Notes under the pieces: model-generated | What the model was told of the DNA's origin: nothing | The model's input: only the letters and a program-made list of their open reading frames with translations | Databases searched by the model: none | NCBI GenBank assembly: GCA_002359655.1 | Contig: DENL01000005.1 | Coordinates: forward strand, 1-64,000 | Reading direction: 5' to 3' | DNA from: Rickettsiales bacterium UBA2645 | GTDB taxonomy: Bacteria; Pseudomonadota; Alphaproteobacteria; Rickettsiales; UBA1997 | Length of the DNA: 64,000 nt | Program-made: the position numbers and the translations under genes | Shown: piece after piece, positions 32,936-40,842 of the stretch | Layout of the letters: the number at the start of each line of letters is the position of its first letter | How positions within the stretch are numbered: the stretch's first letter is position 1

Positions 32936-34780
32936 TTAGACTTTACCTTTCATAGCTTCTTGCAAAGCGCCAGTTTTATCGTTTAGTATTTGTGCTTCGA
33001 TCATAACATCTTTGCCAATTGGCGCAGCAGCTCCAGAACCGCTTTTGCCGTGCTCTACCACAACCGAAATTGAGTATTTCGGGTCTTGAACTGGTGCAAA
33101 TCCAACAAAAATTGCGTGATTCTGATTTGTGTTAATAGCGTTTTCTGATTTCGACATTTCTTTTTCTCTTTTCGAAATCACTTGTGAAGTTCCGGTTTTG
33201 CCGGCCATTTCAAATCCCGGAACTTCAATTCTTTTGCCATAAGCGGTACCGCCAGCTTCGTTCATCACGCGACGCATTCCTTCTTGAATCATATGTATAT
33301 TCGATGCTGAAACTAATGGCTGACTTCTTAATTCTTCATATTGCTCATCGATATTGTGATTACGTACCAAATAAGGCTTAATTGGAACGCCACCATTGGC
33401 AATTCTTGCAGTTACTAATGCCATTTGTAATGGAGTTGCTAAAACAAAACCTTGCCCGATAGCCGTATTTAAAGTGTCTCCGCCAACCCAAGGGGTTTTA
33501 AAAACTTTGCGTTTCCATTCATCAGAAGGAACACTACCGGCTTTGGCGCCATATAAACTGATGTCGAATTTTTCACCATAGCCAAATTTGCGGGCCATTT
33601 CAGTAAATTTTTCAGCACCAATTTGTGTTCCAATGGTGAAAAAATAAACGTTACAAGAATTTTTAATGGCATCACTTAAATCCATCGAGCCGTGTCCGCC
33701 TTCTTTCCAACAGTGAAAAGCTCTTTTGCCTGATTGATAATGTCCGTTGCAAAAAACTTTTGTGTGAGGATTCACGCCATTTTCAAGACCAGCCAAAGCT
33801 ACCATCAATTTAAAGGTCGATCCAGGAGGATAAAGTGCGGCAATTGGTTTATTGTTAAGAGGTTTTTTTGGATCGGTATTAAGCTCCTGCCAATATTGCG
33901 TCGAGACCCCTTCAACAAAATTATTTGGATTAAAGCTTGGACTAGAAGCATAAGCAATTATTTCACCAGTTTTAACATCCATAACCACAACTGACGCTAC
34001 ATCATCTTTGATTCTTTCGGTAACAAATTTTTGTAAACGCAGATCAATTGTTAAATGCAACTTAGACCCTTCAGTAACTGGCTTTACAGATAATGTACGG
34101 ATCGGAATCTCATGAACATTAACTTCAACATATTTAACTCCATATTTACCGCGCAATGCTTCATCAAAAGTGCGTTCAATGCCTGATTTTCCAATACGAA
34201 AATCAGGATGCATAAAAAGATTTTGTTCATTTTCATCAATTTCTTTTTCTGAAGGCAAAGAAACGTAACCTAGAAAATGAGCGGTTTCAGCCGGATATGG
34301 ATAATTTCTGATGATGCCACTTTCAATTGAGATTCCGGGTAATTTATGATAGTTGGTTTCGATTCTAGCAACATCATCCCAAGATAAATTATCCATTAAA
34401 GAAATAATGGTTTTGCGGCGAGCATTTTTTATTTTAGCCAAAAAAAGATTTTTGTTAGCTTCAGTAAGATCAAGAATTAACGAGATTTTTTCGATTAAAT
34501 CGCCAGTATTTTTTTTATTTTCGAAATAAAATAATAAGCGGTAATTGCCTTCATTTTTAGTAAGCGGATTATCAAAGCGATCCATTACAATACCGCGTGG
34601 AGCTGGATTGATTACTGGCTTGATACGATTACTATCTGATTGGATTTCATATTCTTTATTTTTTATCAGCTGCAAATATCCAAGACGAGTAACCAAAGCA
34701 GTTGCAAGAACAGATTGTGCAGCACCAACAAATAAGGCACGACGATTAAAAATTTTATTTTTACGGATATCTCGAAGCAT
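32936..34780 (-). CDS. mrdA: Penicillin-binding protein 2 (elongation transpeptidase)
   Basis: PBP2 cross-links peptidoglycan for side-wall growth together with RodA. The 614-residue protein has an N-terminal membrane helix (about 17-33), the class B dimerisation domain, and a transpeptidase domain with the active-site SxxK (YPPGSTFKLMVAL), SxN (IKNSCNVYF) and KTG (MAGKTGTSQV) motifs. Length is normal. mreD lies 10 bp upstream on the same strand, and rodA is some 30 kb away. Confidence 0.95.
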   Translation of the reverse strand: MLRDIRKNKIFNRRALFVGAAQSVLATALVTRLGYLQLIKNKEYEIQSDSNRIKPVINPAPRGIVMDRFDNPLTKNEGNYRLLFYFENKKNTGDLIEKISLILDLTEANKNLFLAKIKNARRKTIISLMDNLSWDDVARIETNYHKLPGISIESGIIRNYPYPAETAHFLGYVSLPSEKEIDENEQNLFMHPDFRIGKSGIERTFDEALRGKYGVKYVEVNVHEIPIRTLSVKPVTEGSKLHLTIDLRLQKFVTERIKDDVASVVVMDVKTGEIIAYASSPSFNPNNFVEGVSTQYWQELNTDPKKPLNNKPIAALYPPGSTFKLMVALAGLENGVNPHTKVFCNGHYQSGKRAFHCWKEGGHGSMDLSDAIKNSCNVYFFTIGTQIGAEKFTEMARKFGYGEKFDISLYGAKAGSVPSDEWKRKVFKTPWVGGDTLNTAIGQGFVLATPLQMALVTARIANGGVPIKPYLVRNHNIDEQYEELRSQPLVSASNIHMIQEGMRRVMNEAGGTAYGKRIEVPGFEMAGKTGTSQVISKREKEMSKSENAINTNQNHAIFVGFAPVQDPKYSISVVVEHGKSGSGAAAPIGKDVMIEAQILNDKTGALQEAMKGKV

Positions 34781-34790
34781 TATCTATCGA

Positions 34791-35288
34791 TTAATTTTCT
34801 AGTAGTTTCAGACTTAGATAGTCAAAAAACTTATGCATCACAACATAAAGAGATGAGGACAAAATAAACTGCGCTACGATTCTAGTGACATTATAGAAGT
34901 CATCGCTAAAGATCGAAAGAATCAACCATTTCATAAGCAAAAAGCAGAAGCAAAAGACTATAAATTGTTGCCAAATATGACGAAAATTTTCTCTGATCAT
35001 CAACTTACTATTGAGCAATAAAAACAATCTGGTCAGCACAATATAACAAATTGAAGTAGCGCCAAGAGGATTGCCATTCAATGCATCACTCCAAATTCCT
35101 AGAAGAAAAATAAACCAAACACCAAAAACATTTTTAAAAACAACAAAATAAAAAACTGCCATCAAATCAAATAACGGAATAATGTCTGAAAGACCAGCAA
35201 TTCTGATATTAGACATGTTGAAAATCACAAATAATATTGCAATTAAGTGCAAAATGACAACTCGAGATATTGATTTTTGCGCAAGCAT
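34791..35288 (-). CDS. mreD: Rod-shape-determining protein MreD
   Basis: The 165-residue membrane protein has five or six hydrophobic segments. The MreD signature area is LLGIWSDALNGNPLGATSIC, in which a polar D-x-x-x-G-x-P-L-G motif is typical. MreD works with MreB, MreC, PBP2 and RodA in the elongasome. mreB and mreC, which usually precede it, are not here; PBP2 follows. The assignment rests on the motif and the neighbour. Confidence 0.85.
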   Translation of the reverse strand: MLAQKSISRVVILHLIAILFVIFNMSNIRIAGLSDIIPLFDLMAVFYFVVFKNVFGVWFIFLLGIWSDALNGNPLGATSICYIVLTRLFLLLNSKLMIRENFRHIWQQFIVFCFCFLLMKWLILSIFSDDFYNVTRIVAQFILSSSLYVVMHKFFDYLSLKLLEN

Positions 35289-35477
35289 TTTGTTTGAAAA
35301 ATTTTAAAAAAAGCGGGCGGGAAAGAAGGCGAGGAAATTATTTCGCAGTCAGTTTTTGTCCAGAAAAACGTTGAAAATCTGGCGAGTTTTATTTTAGAAG
35401 TGAGTTCGTAGGATCATCGAATCCAAAGGAATCAAAGATAAAAAAGATTAGATCTAATTCGTATAAACTAAAATAAT

Positions 35478-36497
35478 CTAAGCAAATAATTTAGCGAAAT
35501 TTCTTTTTTTACGCTTCTTCCAAAAGCCGCGGTGATAAGCATCAGAAGCCAAAAGAGGAATTACGGAAGTTGCTTCAGCATAAACCATTTGTTCAAAGGT
35601 AGTATCAACTTTTCCCCATGAACAAGCTTCTTTCAAGGTTGAAGAGGAGCAAGCTCCATCACGAGAATCAGCAACTGTGATTTGAACAGCATATTTATGC
35701 ATTTCGGCTTCAACACCTAAAATTTCAGCGCAAACTACTGTGTCTTGCACAAAGTTTTTTGGAACACCGCCGCCAACCATCAACAAGCCAGTTGTGCCAG
35801 CTTTAATTTTAATATCGGTCAATTCTTTGAAGTCAGCGATTGAATCAATCGTCATGTGTTTTTTTGGATTTTTAACTTGATGTAAAACAAGTCCAAAACC
35901 AGCAGAAGAGTCAGTGAAAGCTGGACAGAAAATTGGCACATTGTAATCGTAAGCAAGCTCGATTAAAGACTCTTTTTTCTTAGCATGCTTTTTTAAATAT
36001 TTGCCCATTTCCCAAATAAATTCTCGAGAAGAATAAGGACGAGCTTCCAAAGAATTAGCAATTTTAAAGATTGTGTGATCACAATTTTGCAAATCTTTTT
36101 CGTCGATGTAAGTATCATAAATCCTGTCGATATAATTTTTACGTAGGAATTTGTCGTCAACAAATGGCGTGCCTTGATAATGTTTAAAACCAAGAGCTTC
36201 AAAAAAATCCATGTCAACAATTGAAGCACCAGTTGCAACAATAGCATCGATCATGCCGAATTTAATCATATCAGCATATACTTTCATGCAACCACCAGCA
36301 GAAGTTGATCCAGCTAAAGTAAGAATGTTTGAGCAAGATTTGTCTTTCAACATCATGTTGAAAATCTCAGTCGCTCTTGCCAAATCGCGCGAAGTAAAAG
36401 ACATGTGATCCATTTGATCAATTATTGGACGCGCATCAAATGAAGTGATATCGATATGTTTAACTGGACGCTTTAAGAGCTCTTTTTTAGTGACCAT
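35478..36497 (-). CDS. Deoxyhypusine synthase-family protein (polyamine aminobutyltransferase)
   Basis: The 339-residue protein matches the deoxyhypusine synthase fold with an NAD-binding core (GSTSAGGCMKVYADMIK, GLLMVGGGVPKNFV) and the catalytic lysine K296 in the ACSWGK motif. Bacteria have no eIF5A. Homologues in this position act on free polyamines, making homospermidine from putrescine or the bis-guanidino analogue from agmatine. The upstream gene, 24 bp away, is a type III PLP decarboxylase that could provide putrescine or agmatine. Family assignment is firm; substrate is inferred. Confidence 0.88.
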   Translation of the reverse strand: MVTKKELLKRPVKHIDITSFDARPIIDQMDHMSFTSRDLARATEIFNMMLKDKSCSNILTLAGSTSAGGCMKVYADMIKFGMIDAIVATGASIVDMDFFEALGFKHYQGTPFVDDKFLRKNYIDRIYDTYIDEKDLQNCDHTIFKIANSLEARPYSSREFIWEMGKYLKKHAKKKESLIELAYDYNVPIFCPAFTDSSAGFGLVLHQVKNPKKHMTIDSIADFKELTDIKIKAGTTGLLMVGGGVPKNFVQDTVVCAEILGVEAEMHKYAVQITVADSRDGACSSSTLKEACSWGKVDTTFEQMVYAEATSVIPLLASDAYHRGFWKKRKKRNFAKLFA

Positions 36498-36521
36498 TTT
36501 TAGATTAATTGATTTTAGAGA

Positions 36522-37856
36522 TTAGACTTTTGCAGCGAAATTTAGCGAATCTTCTTGCTCATGAATTTCTTGATACATTGAAACCAAAGGCTCGTCAATA
36601 ACTTCAATTTGTAGGTTTTTGTTAAAACCGTTGAAATCAGTTCTGATGCTGCGTGAGTAGGCGCCAAGCTGACCAATTTCGATGTAATCACCTTCGGCAA
36701 TATTTTCTGGCAAATAAAATGGACCTTTCATCGAGTCAAGTGAATCACAAGTTGGACCATAAAAACCAAATGCAACATTATTTGAGGTTAGCTCGGTTTT
36801 GCCTTTGATTCGAATAGCTTTTGTCGGATAAATAAAACCTGGGAAACCAGCATCAAACAAACCGCCATAAGTTCCATCGTTTAAATAAAGCATATTTTTT
36901 TTACGACCTTCGACACGAACCAGAAGTGAGCCAGATTCCGCAACCAAAGCGCGTCCCGGTTCACACCAAATTCTGCAGTCTTTGAATCCGAGCTGATTAA
37001 TTGAGTCGAAAATTTCGTCAAAATAAGAATGTAAATCTGGCGGAGTCATTCCTGGATAAGATGATGGAAAGCCACCACCAACATCAATCACATCAACCTT
37101 TACTTTTGCTTGTTCAAGAACTTCTTTGGTGATTGCGAGAGCATTGCGATATTCAATTGGATCCATGCATTGCGAACCAACATGGAAGCAGATACCAAAA
37201 CGATCTGCAGCAGCTCTAACTTTTCTAATTAATCCGACAGATTCACTTGGAAGAATACCAAATTTACCAGACAAATCGATTGCAGCGTGCGAGTTCGGAA
37301 TTGCCAAACGCACATGCAAACCAAGGTCTTTGGCGTTGTTTGTAACTTCGAGAATTTTTTTGAGCTCGTCAGATGAATCAAGCGAGAAGTCACGAATTCC
37401 GTGATTAAAGTAGGCATCAAAAATTGCTTCACGTGATTTGATTGGATGCATAAAATACATTTTTACTGCATCACCGAAAAGTTCGTTGATTAACTTAACT
37501 TCAGCCATTGAAGCAACGTCGAAATGCTTGATTCCTGAATCAAAAAGATGTTTTAAGACAGCAACATCTGGATTGCTTTTTACCGAATACAGTACATCGC
37601 TTGGAAATTTTGCGGAAGAAAATTTTTTCAAGAAAAAGCTCGCCGCGCGCTTAATTGAATTTGGACGAATAAAATAAACTGGAACTGAAGGTTTTAATTC
37701 ACCAACTTCTTTTTCAACTGTGCTAAGATTATTTTTAACGGGAGTTTGAAAAAACTGCTTCGATCCCTTGTTGGTTTTTTCAGCGTTTTTTTCAGCATTA
37801 AATAAATAGTGAATTTTTGAGTTCACCGCTCCGTCATAACCTTGCTCTTGTTCCAT
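36522..37856 (-). CDS. Type III PLP-dependent decarboxylase (ornithine decarboxylase-like)
   Basis: The 444-residue alanine-racemase-fold decarboxylase shows the PLP lysine K93 (VLYSVKSNPD), CFHVGSQCMDP, the glycine-rich GGGFPSSYPG, WCEPGRALVA and the partner-site cysteine in FGFYGPTCDS. It is longer than the ~380-residue core because of about 55 extra residues at the N-terminus. The family includes ornithine, lysine, carboxynorspermidine and (rarely) arginine decarboxylases; ornithine is the best guess because the next gene is a deoxyhypusine-synthase-type polyamine enzyme. Confidence 0.85.
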   Translation of the reverse strand: MEQEQGYDGAVNSKIHYLFNAEKNAEKTNKGSKQFFQTPVKNNLSTVEKEVGELKPSVPVYFIRPNSIKRAASFFLKKFSSAKFPSDVLYSVKSNPDVAVLKHLFDSGIKHFDVASMAEVKLINELFGDAVKMYFMHPIKSREAIFDAYFNHGIRDFSLDSSDELKKILEVTNNAKDLGLHVRLAIPNSHAAIDLSGKFGILPSESVGLIRKVRAAADRFGICFHVGSQCMDPIEYRNALAITKEVLEQAKVKVDVIDVGGGFPSSYPGMTPPDLHSYFDEIFDSINQLGFKDCRIWCEPGRALVAESGSLLVRVEGRKKNMLYLNDGTYGGLFDAGFPGFIYPTKAIRIKGKTELTSNNVAFGFYGPTCDSLDSMKGPFYLPENIAEGDYIEIGQLGAYSRSIRTDFNGFNKNLQIEVIDEPLVSMYQEIHEQEDSLNFAAKV

Positions 37857-38276
37857 TTCTTTTTGAGATGGTTAAAATTAAGTAAAAGAATAAAAATCCT
37901 TAATTTTTGTTTGAAATTTGATGAGCTACGGAAGCTTGATTTCTCTGGTTCCGAGACATGTTTTTCAAACGCAATTTTTAAAAAAGAGCGCGCAAAGTAA
38001 GAACAATTTTTTATTTGTAAATAAGAAATCTTTTAAAATTTTTAGCATCCTTTTTGGCCTGAATTTTCAAAGGCTCTTTCGAGATAAAAAAGATTTTTTT
38101 AAAAGTTATTTTGACAGAAAAATTTGTGCTTAAAAAAAGCAATAATTTTTTTGTCCTTTATCCCTTCGGGATACGGAAACGCGACACGGGTCGCGCCCCG
38201 CATTGCGGGGAACCCCATCCCTTATGTCAAAGGGAAATACGGGATTTTTTTTAAGAGCGATCATTTTAATTCAGAA
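37857..38276. other. 420-bp intergenic region upstream of the decarboxylase gene
   Basis: No convincing gene lies here. The half next to the decarboxylase is AT-rich and presumably holds its promoter. The other half contains a compact GC-rich structured element (38157-38256). Short open frames on the plus strand have low-complexity Phe/Lys-rich products and are not believable. Confidence 0.5.
38157..38256. ncRNA. GC-rich multi-hairpin element, possible RNA or repeat
   Basis: About 90 bp carry a series of hairpins: atcccttcgggat (38159-38172), gcgacacgggtcgc, ccccgcattgcgggg and tcccttatgtcaaaggga, then tacgggat and eight T on the plus strand. GC content is far above the surroundings. It could be a small structured RNA ending in a terminator, or a repeated extragenic element. 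Only its structure supports it. Confidence 0.35.
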
Positions 38277-39185
38277 TTAAGAATTCAAAAAGCAAAGCAA
38301 TGCTTGCCTGACAGAGACTCCGGCTTCAACTTGCTCGAGAATTAAACTGAATTTTTCATCGTCAGCAAGAGTGGAAGAAATTTCAACATCACGATTTATT
38401 GGTCCGGGATGCAGCACCAAAACATCTGGTTTAGCGACTTTTAATTTTTCGTGAGTAAGTCCGAAAAGTTTAAAATATTCTGACAAGCTTGGAATATAAC
38501 AGCCAAGCATTCTTTCTTGTTGAATGCGTAGCATCATTACAACATCAGCATTTTTGATGCCTTCTTGTAAATCTTCAAAAACTTCAACACCAAAATTTTC
38601 TTTCAGCCAGTTTTTGTAATCGTGAGTAATTAAAGTTGGCGGTGTAATTACACGAATTTCGCAACCAAATTTTTTCAATAACTTAATGTTTGAACGCGCC
38701 ACTCTTGAGTGAAGAACATCACCACAAATTGCTATTTTTAAATTTTCTAAACTTTTTTTATGTTGCAAAATCGTAAAACTATCGAGCAAAGCTTGGCTTG
38801 GATGTTCATTAGTTCCGTCTCCAGCGTTAATGAGTGATGCTGAAATATATTTTTTCAGTAGATGAACGATGCCACTAGAATTATGACGAATCGCTACAAA
38901 ATCTGGATTCATCGCGTTGATTGTTTTTGCGGTATCAATAATTGATTCGCCTTTTTTTAGTGAAGATAAAGAGATGTCGATATTAACAACTTTTGCGCCC
39001 ATACGCTTTGCGGCGATTTCAAATGAAGTTCTGGTACGAGTGGAATTTTCAAAAAAGAAATTGATCAGAATTTTTCCGTTTAAAGAAAAATTCTCTTCAT
39101 TGTTTTTGAAAAACTTTTTTGCGGAATCATGAATTTTCTGAATGTCTTCTATTCTGAGCTGGTCTATGCTGATTAGATCCTTCAT
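38277..39185 (-). CDS. pyrB: Aspartate carbamoyltransferase catalytic subunit
   Basis: PyrB makes carbamoyl-aspartate, the committed step of pyrimidine synthesis. The 302-residue protein has the carbamoyl-phosphate site FFENSTRTRTSFEIAAKRMG (about residues 48-67), GTNEHPSQALLD, and the aspartate-site LHPGPINRDVEI. Length is normal. There is no pyrI, and pyrC is not adjacent. It follows the ABC ATPase gene by 8 bp. Confidence 0.95.
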   Translation of the reverse strand: MKDLISIDQLRIEDIQKIHDSAKKFFKNNEENFSLNGKILINFFFENSTRTRTSFEIAAKRMGAKVVNIDISLSSLKKGESIIDTAKTINAMNPDFVAIRHNSSGIVHLLKKYISASLINAGDGTNEHPSQALLDSFTILQHKKSLENLKIAICGDVLHSRVARSNIKLLKKFGCEIRVITPPTLITHDYKNWLKENFGVEVFEDLQEGIKNADVVMMLRIQQERMLGCYIPSLSEYFKLFGLTHEKLKVAKPDVLVLHPGPINRDVEISSTLADDEKFSLILEQVEAGVSVRQALLCFLNS

Positions 39186-39193
39186 TATTCGCG

Positions 39194-40132
39194 CTATTTT
39201 GATTTAATTAGATGTTTAAAAACTTCTTCTAAATCTGGCTGTTTAGTTGAAATATCTTTGATTTGAATTTTAGTATCGAAGATGATGTGAAGGATTTTTT
39301 CCACTTCAATTTTTTCTGGATCGTAGGTGATAGAGATCTTGTCGTGAGGTAGAATCCTAGACTCAAGATTTGGAAATAAAGATTTAATATCAATGTTAGA
39401 AGCTTCGGGTGAAGTGATGATTAATTCTTTGCTGGAAAGTAGTTTCATCAGGTTTTCTTTGCGATCACGAGCAATTACTTGGCCATGATTTATAACGGCA
39501 ATTTCGTCGCATAATTCTTCAGCCTCTTCAAGATAATGAGTGGTAAGTAGAATTGTTGTTCCTTCTTGATTTAGCTTTTTGACATAATTCCACAGCTGAT
39601 TTCTGAGCTCAACATCAACACCAGCAGTTGGTTCGTCCAAAACCAAAATTTCTGGCTGATGAACTAATGCTTTTGCAACCAATAAACGACGGCGCATTCC
39701 TCCAGAGAGACTTCGCGGAGTTGCTGTTGCTTTGTCTTTCAAACCCAAAGCACTGATAATTTCGTCAGTACGACGATCAGCTTTTCTAATGCCGAAATAG
39801 CCAGCGTAAATTTCTAAAGTTTCACGCACATTGAAAAAGGGATCGATGATCAATTCTTGTGGCACGATACCAATTTTAAATTTTGCCGCTTGCGCGTCCA
39901 AATCAAGATCAATGCCAGCAATTTTTACACTGCCAGAAGTTTTATTAACCAAGCCCGCAAGAATATTGATGATAGTTGATTTTCCAGCGCCATTTGGACC
40001 CAAAAGGCCAAAGAATGATCCTTTTTTGATTTCTAAATTGACAGATTTTAAGGCGATTTTTTCGGGCGATTTTTTTGATTTTTTGTAAGTCTTGCCTAAG
40101 TCTTTTATTTCAATCGCAAGATTAGAAGACAT
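39194..40132 (-). CDS. ABC transporter ATP-binding protein (ABC-2/DRA type)
   Basis: The 312-residue protein has Walker A GPNGAGKST, the Q-loop, signature LSGGMRRRLLVAKAL, Walker B ILVLDEPTAGVD and the switch H in LLTTHYLEEAEEL, plus a C-terminal accessory domain typical of ABC-2 exporters (NodI, CcmA or daunorubicin-resistance style). No permease gene is adjacent: grxD is upstream and pyrB downstream. The substrate is unknown. Confidence 0.88.
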   Translation of the reverse strand: MSSNLAIEIKDLGKTYKKSKKSPEKIALKSVNLEIKKGSFFGLLGPNGAGKSTIINILAGLVNKTSGSVKIAGIDLDLDAQAAKFKIGIVPQELIIDPFFNVRETLEIYAGYFGIRKADRRTDEIISALGLKDKATATPRSLSGGMRRRLLVAKALVHQPEILVLDEPTAGVDVELRNQLWNYVKKLNQEGTTILLTTHYLEEAEELCDEIAVINHGQVIARDRKENLMKLLSSKELIITSPEASNIDIKSLFPNLESRILPHDKISITYDPEKIEVEKILHIIFDTKIQIKDISTKQPDLEEVFKHLIKSK

Positions 40133-40135
40133 ATG

Positions 40136-40459
40136 TTAGCTAATCAGATTTTTTGATTTAAATAATTCTTGTAACTCTCCTGAACTAAACATTTCTTTCA
40201 CGATATCACAACCACCGATAAATTCACCTTTGACATAAAGTTGTGGAATTGTTGGCCAGTCAGAAAAATCTTTGATTCCTTGACGAACTTCTGCATCACG
40301 CAGCACATCAACATCTAAAAATTCTACACCAACAGTTTTTAAAACATGTGACACAGCGGCAGAAAATCCGCATTGCGGAAAATCTTTTGTACCTTTCATG
40401 AAAAGCACGACGTCATTTTGAGAAACTGTTTCTTGAATTTTTTCTAAAATATTTGACAT
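40136..40459 (-). CDS. grxD: Monothiol glutaredoxin (Grx4 type)
   Basis: The 107-residue protein has the CGFS active site with C30 (DFPQCGFSAAV), WPTIPQLYVKGEFIGG, and the C-terminal GCDIVKEM glutathione-binding area. CGFS glutaredoxins carry 2Fe-2S clusters and form heterodimers with BolA proteins. The bolA-like gene lies 18 bp upstream on the same strand, the classical pairing, so a role in Fe-S trafficking is well supported. Confidence 0.95.
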   Translation of the reverse strand: MSNILEKIQETVSQNDVVLFMKGTKDFPQCGFSAAVSHVLKTVGVEFLDVDVLRDAEVRQGIKDFSDWPTIPQLYVKGEFIGGCDIVKEMFSSGELQELFKSKNLIS

Positions 40460-40477
40460 AATTTTTGATGAGGAATT

Positions 40478-40714
40478 TTAATTTAACTTGTCCGAAGTCT
40501 TGAGCTGCATGGCGTGAAGCACATCACCCAGAATTTCTTTCAGGGCATTATTTACTATCTTATGCTGCTCAACTCTTGTTTTGCCAGCAAAAATTTTATC
40601 AGCAATTTCAACCGAGTAATGATTATCGTCATCAACCAAAGCCACGACTTTGATTTGCGCCTCAGGAAAATTTTCACGCAGAAGTTTTTCTAAATTTTTT
40701 TGAGCAATTGGCAT
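40478..40714 (-). CDS. BolA-family protein paired with GrxD
   Basis: The 78-residue protein has the BolA fold features: an N-terminal helix with LLRENFPEAQIKV, the DDDNHYSVEIADKIFAGKTR strand region, and the conserved VEQHKIVNNAL helix with H. Proteins of this subgroup (IbaG or BolA2/YrbA type) bind a 2Fe-2S cluster with CGFS glutaredoxins. It is the first gene of the bolA-grxD pair. A second BolA protein is encoded at 60676-60924. Confidence 0.9.
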   Translation of the reverse strand: MPIAQKNLEKLLRENFPEAQIKVVALVDDDNHYSVEIADKIFAGKTRVEQHKIVNNALKEILGDVLHAMQLKTSDKLN

Positions 40715-40732
40715 AAATTAAATACAAAAAAA

Positions 40733-40750
40733 GCGGATCCGAAGATCCGC
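40733..40750. terminator. Hairpin downstream of pnp, promoter-distal
   Basis: A 7-bp stem gcggatc/gatccgc with loop cgaa, followed on the minus strand by a run of seven T. It can terminate the rpsO-pnp transcript before bolA. Confidence 0.75.
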
Positions 40751-40770
40751 CTTAATAAAATTAAAATTTA

Positions 40771-40802
40771 TCGAAAAATCGGGACCGCTCCCGATTTTTC
40801 GA
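40771..40802. terminator. Hairpin downstream of pnp, proximal
   Basis: A 14-bp perfect stem (tcgaaaaatcggga / tcccgatttttcga) with a 4-base loop, about 40 bp after the pnp stop codon. Together with the next hairpin it forms a tandem terminator. Confidence 0.75.
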
Positions 40803-40842
40803 TGCAATCTAAAATTAAAATCAAAACGAAGTTTTGATTTTA

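Noticed and set aside
37918..38345. Two plus-strand open frames in the gap before the decarboxylase and over the end of pyrB
   Set aside because: Products are Phe/Lys-rich or low complexity, one runs through the multi-hairpin element and into pyrB on the other strand; no start signal or family resemblance.
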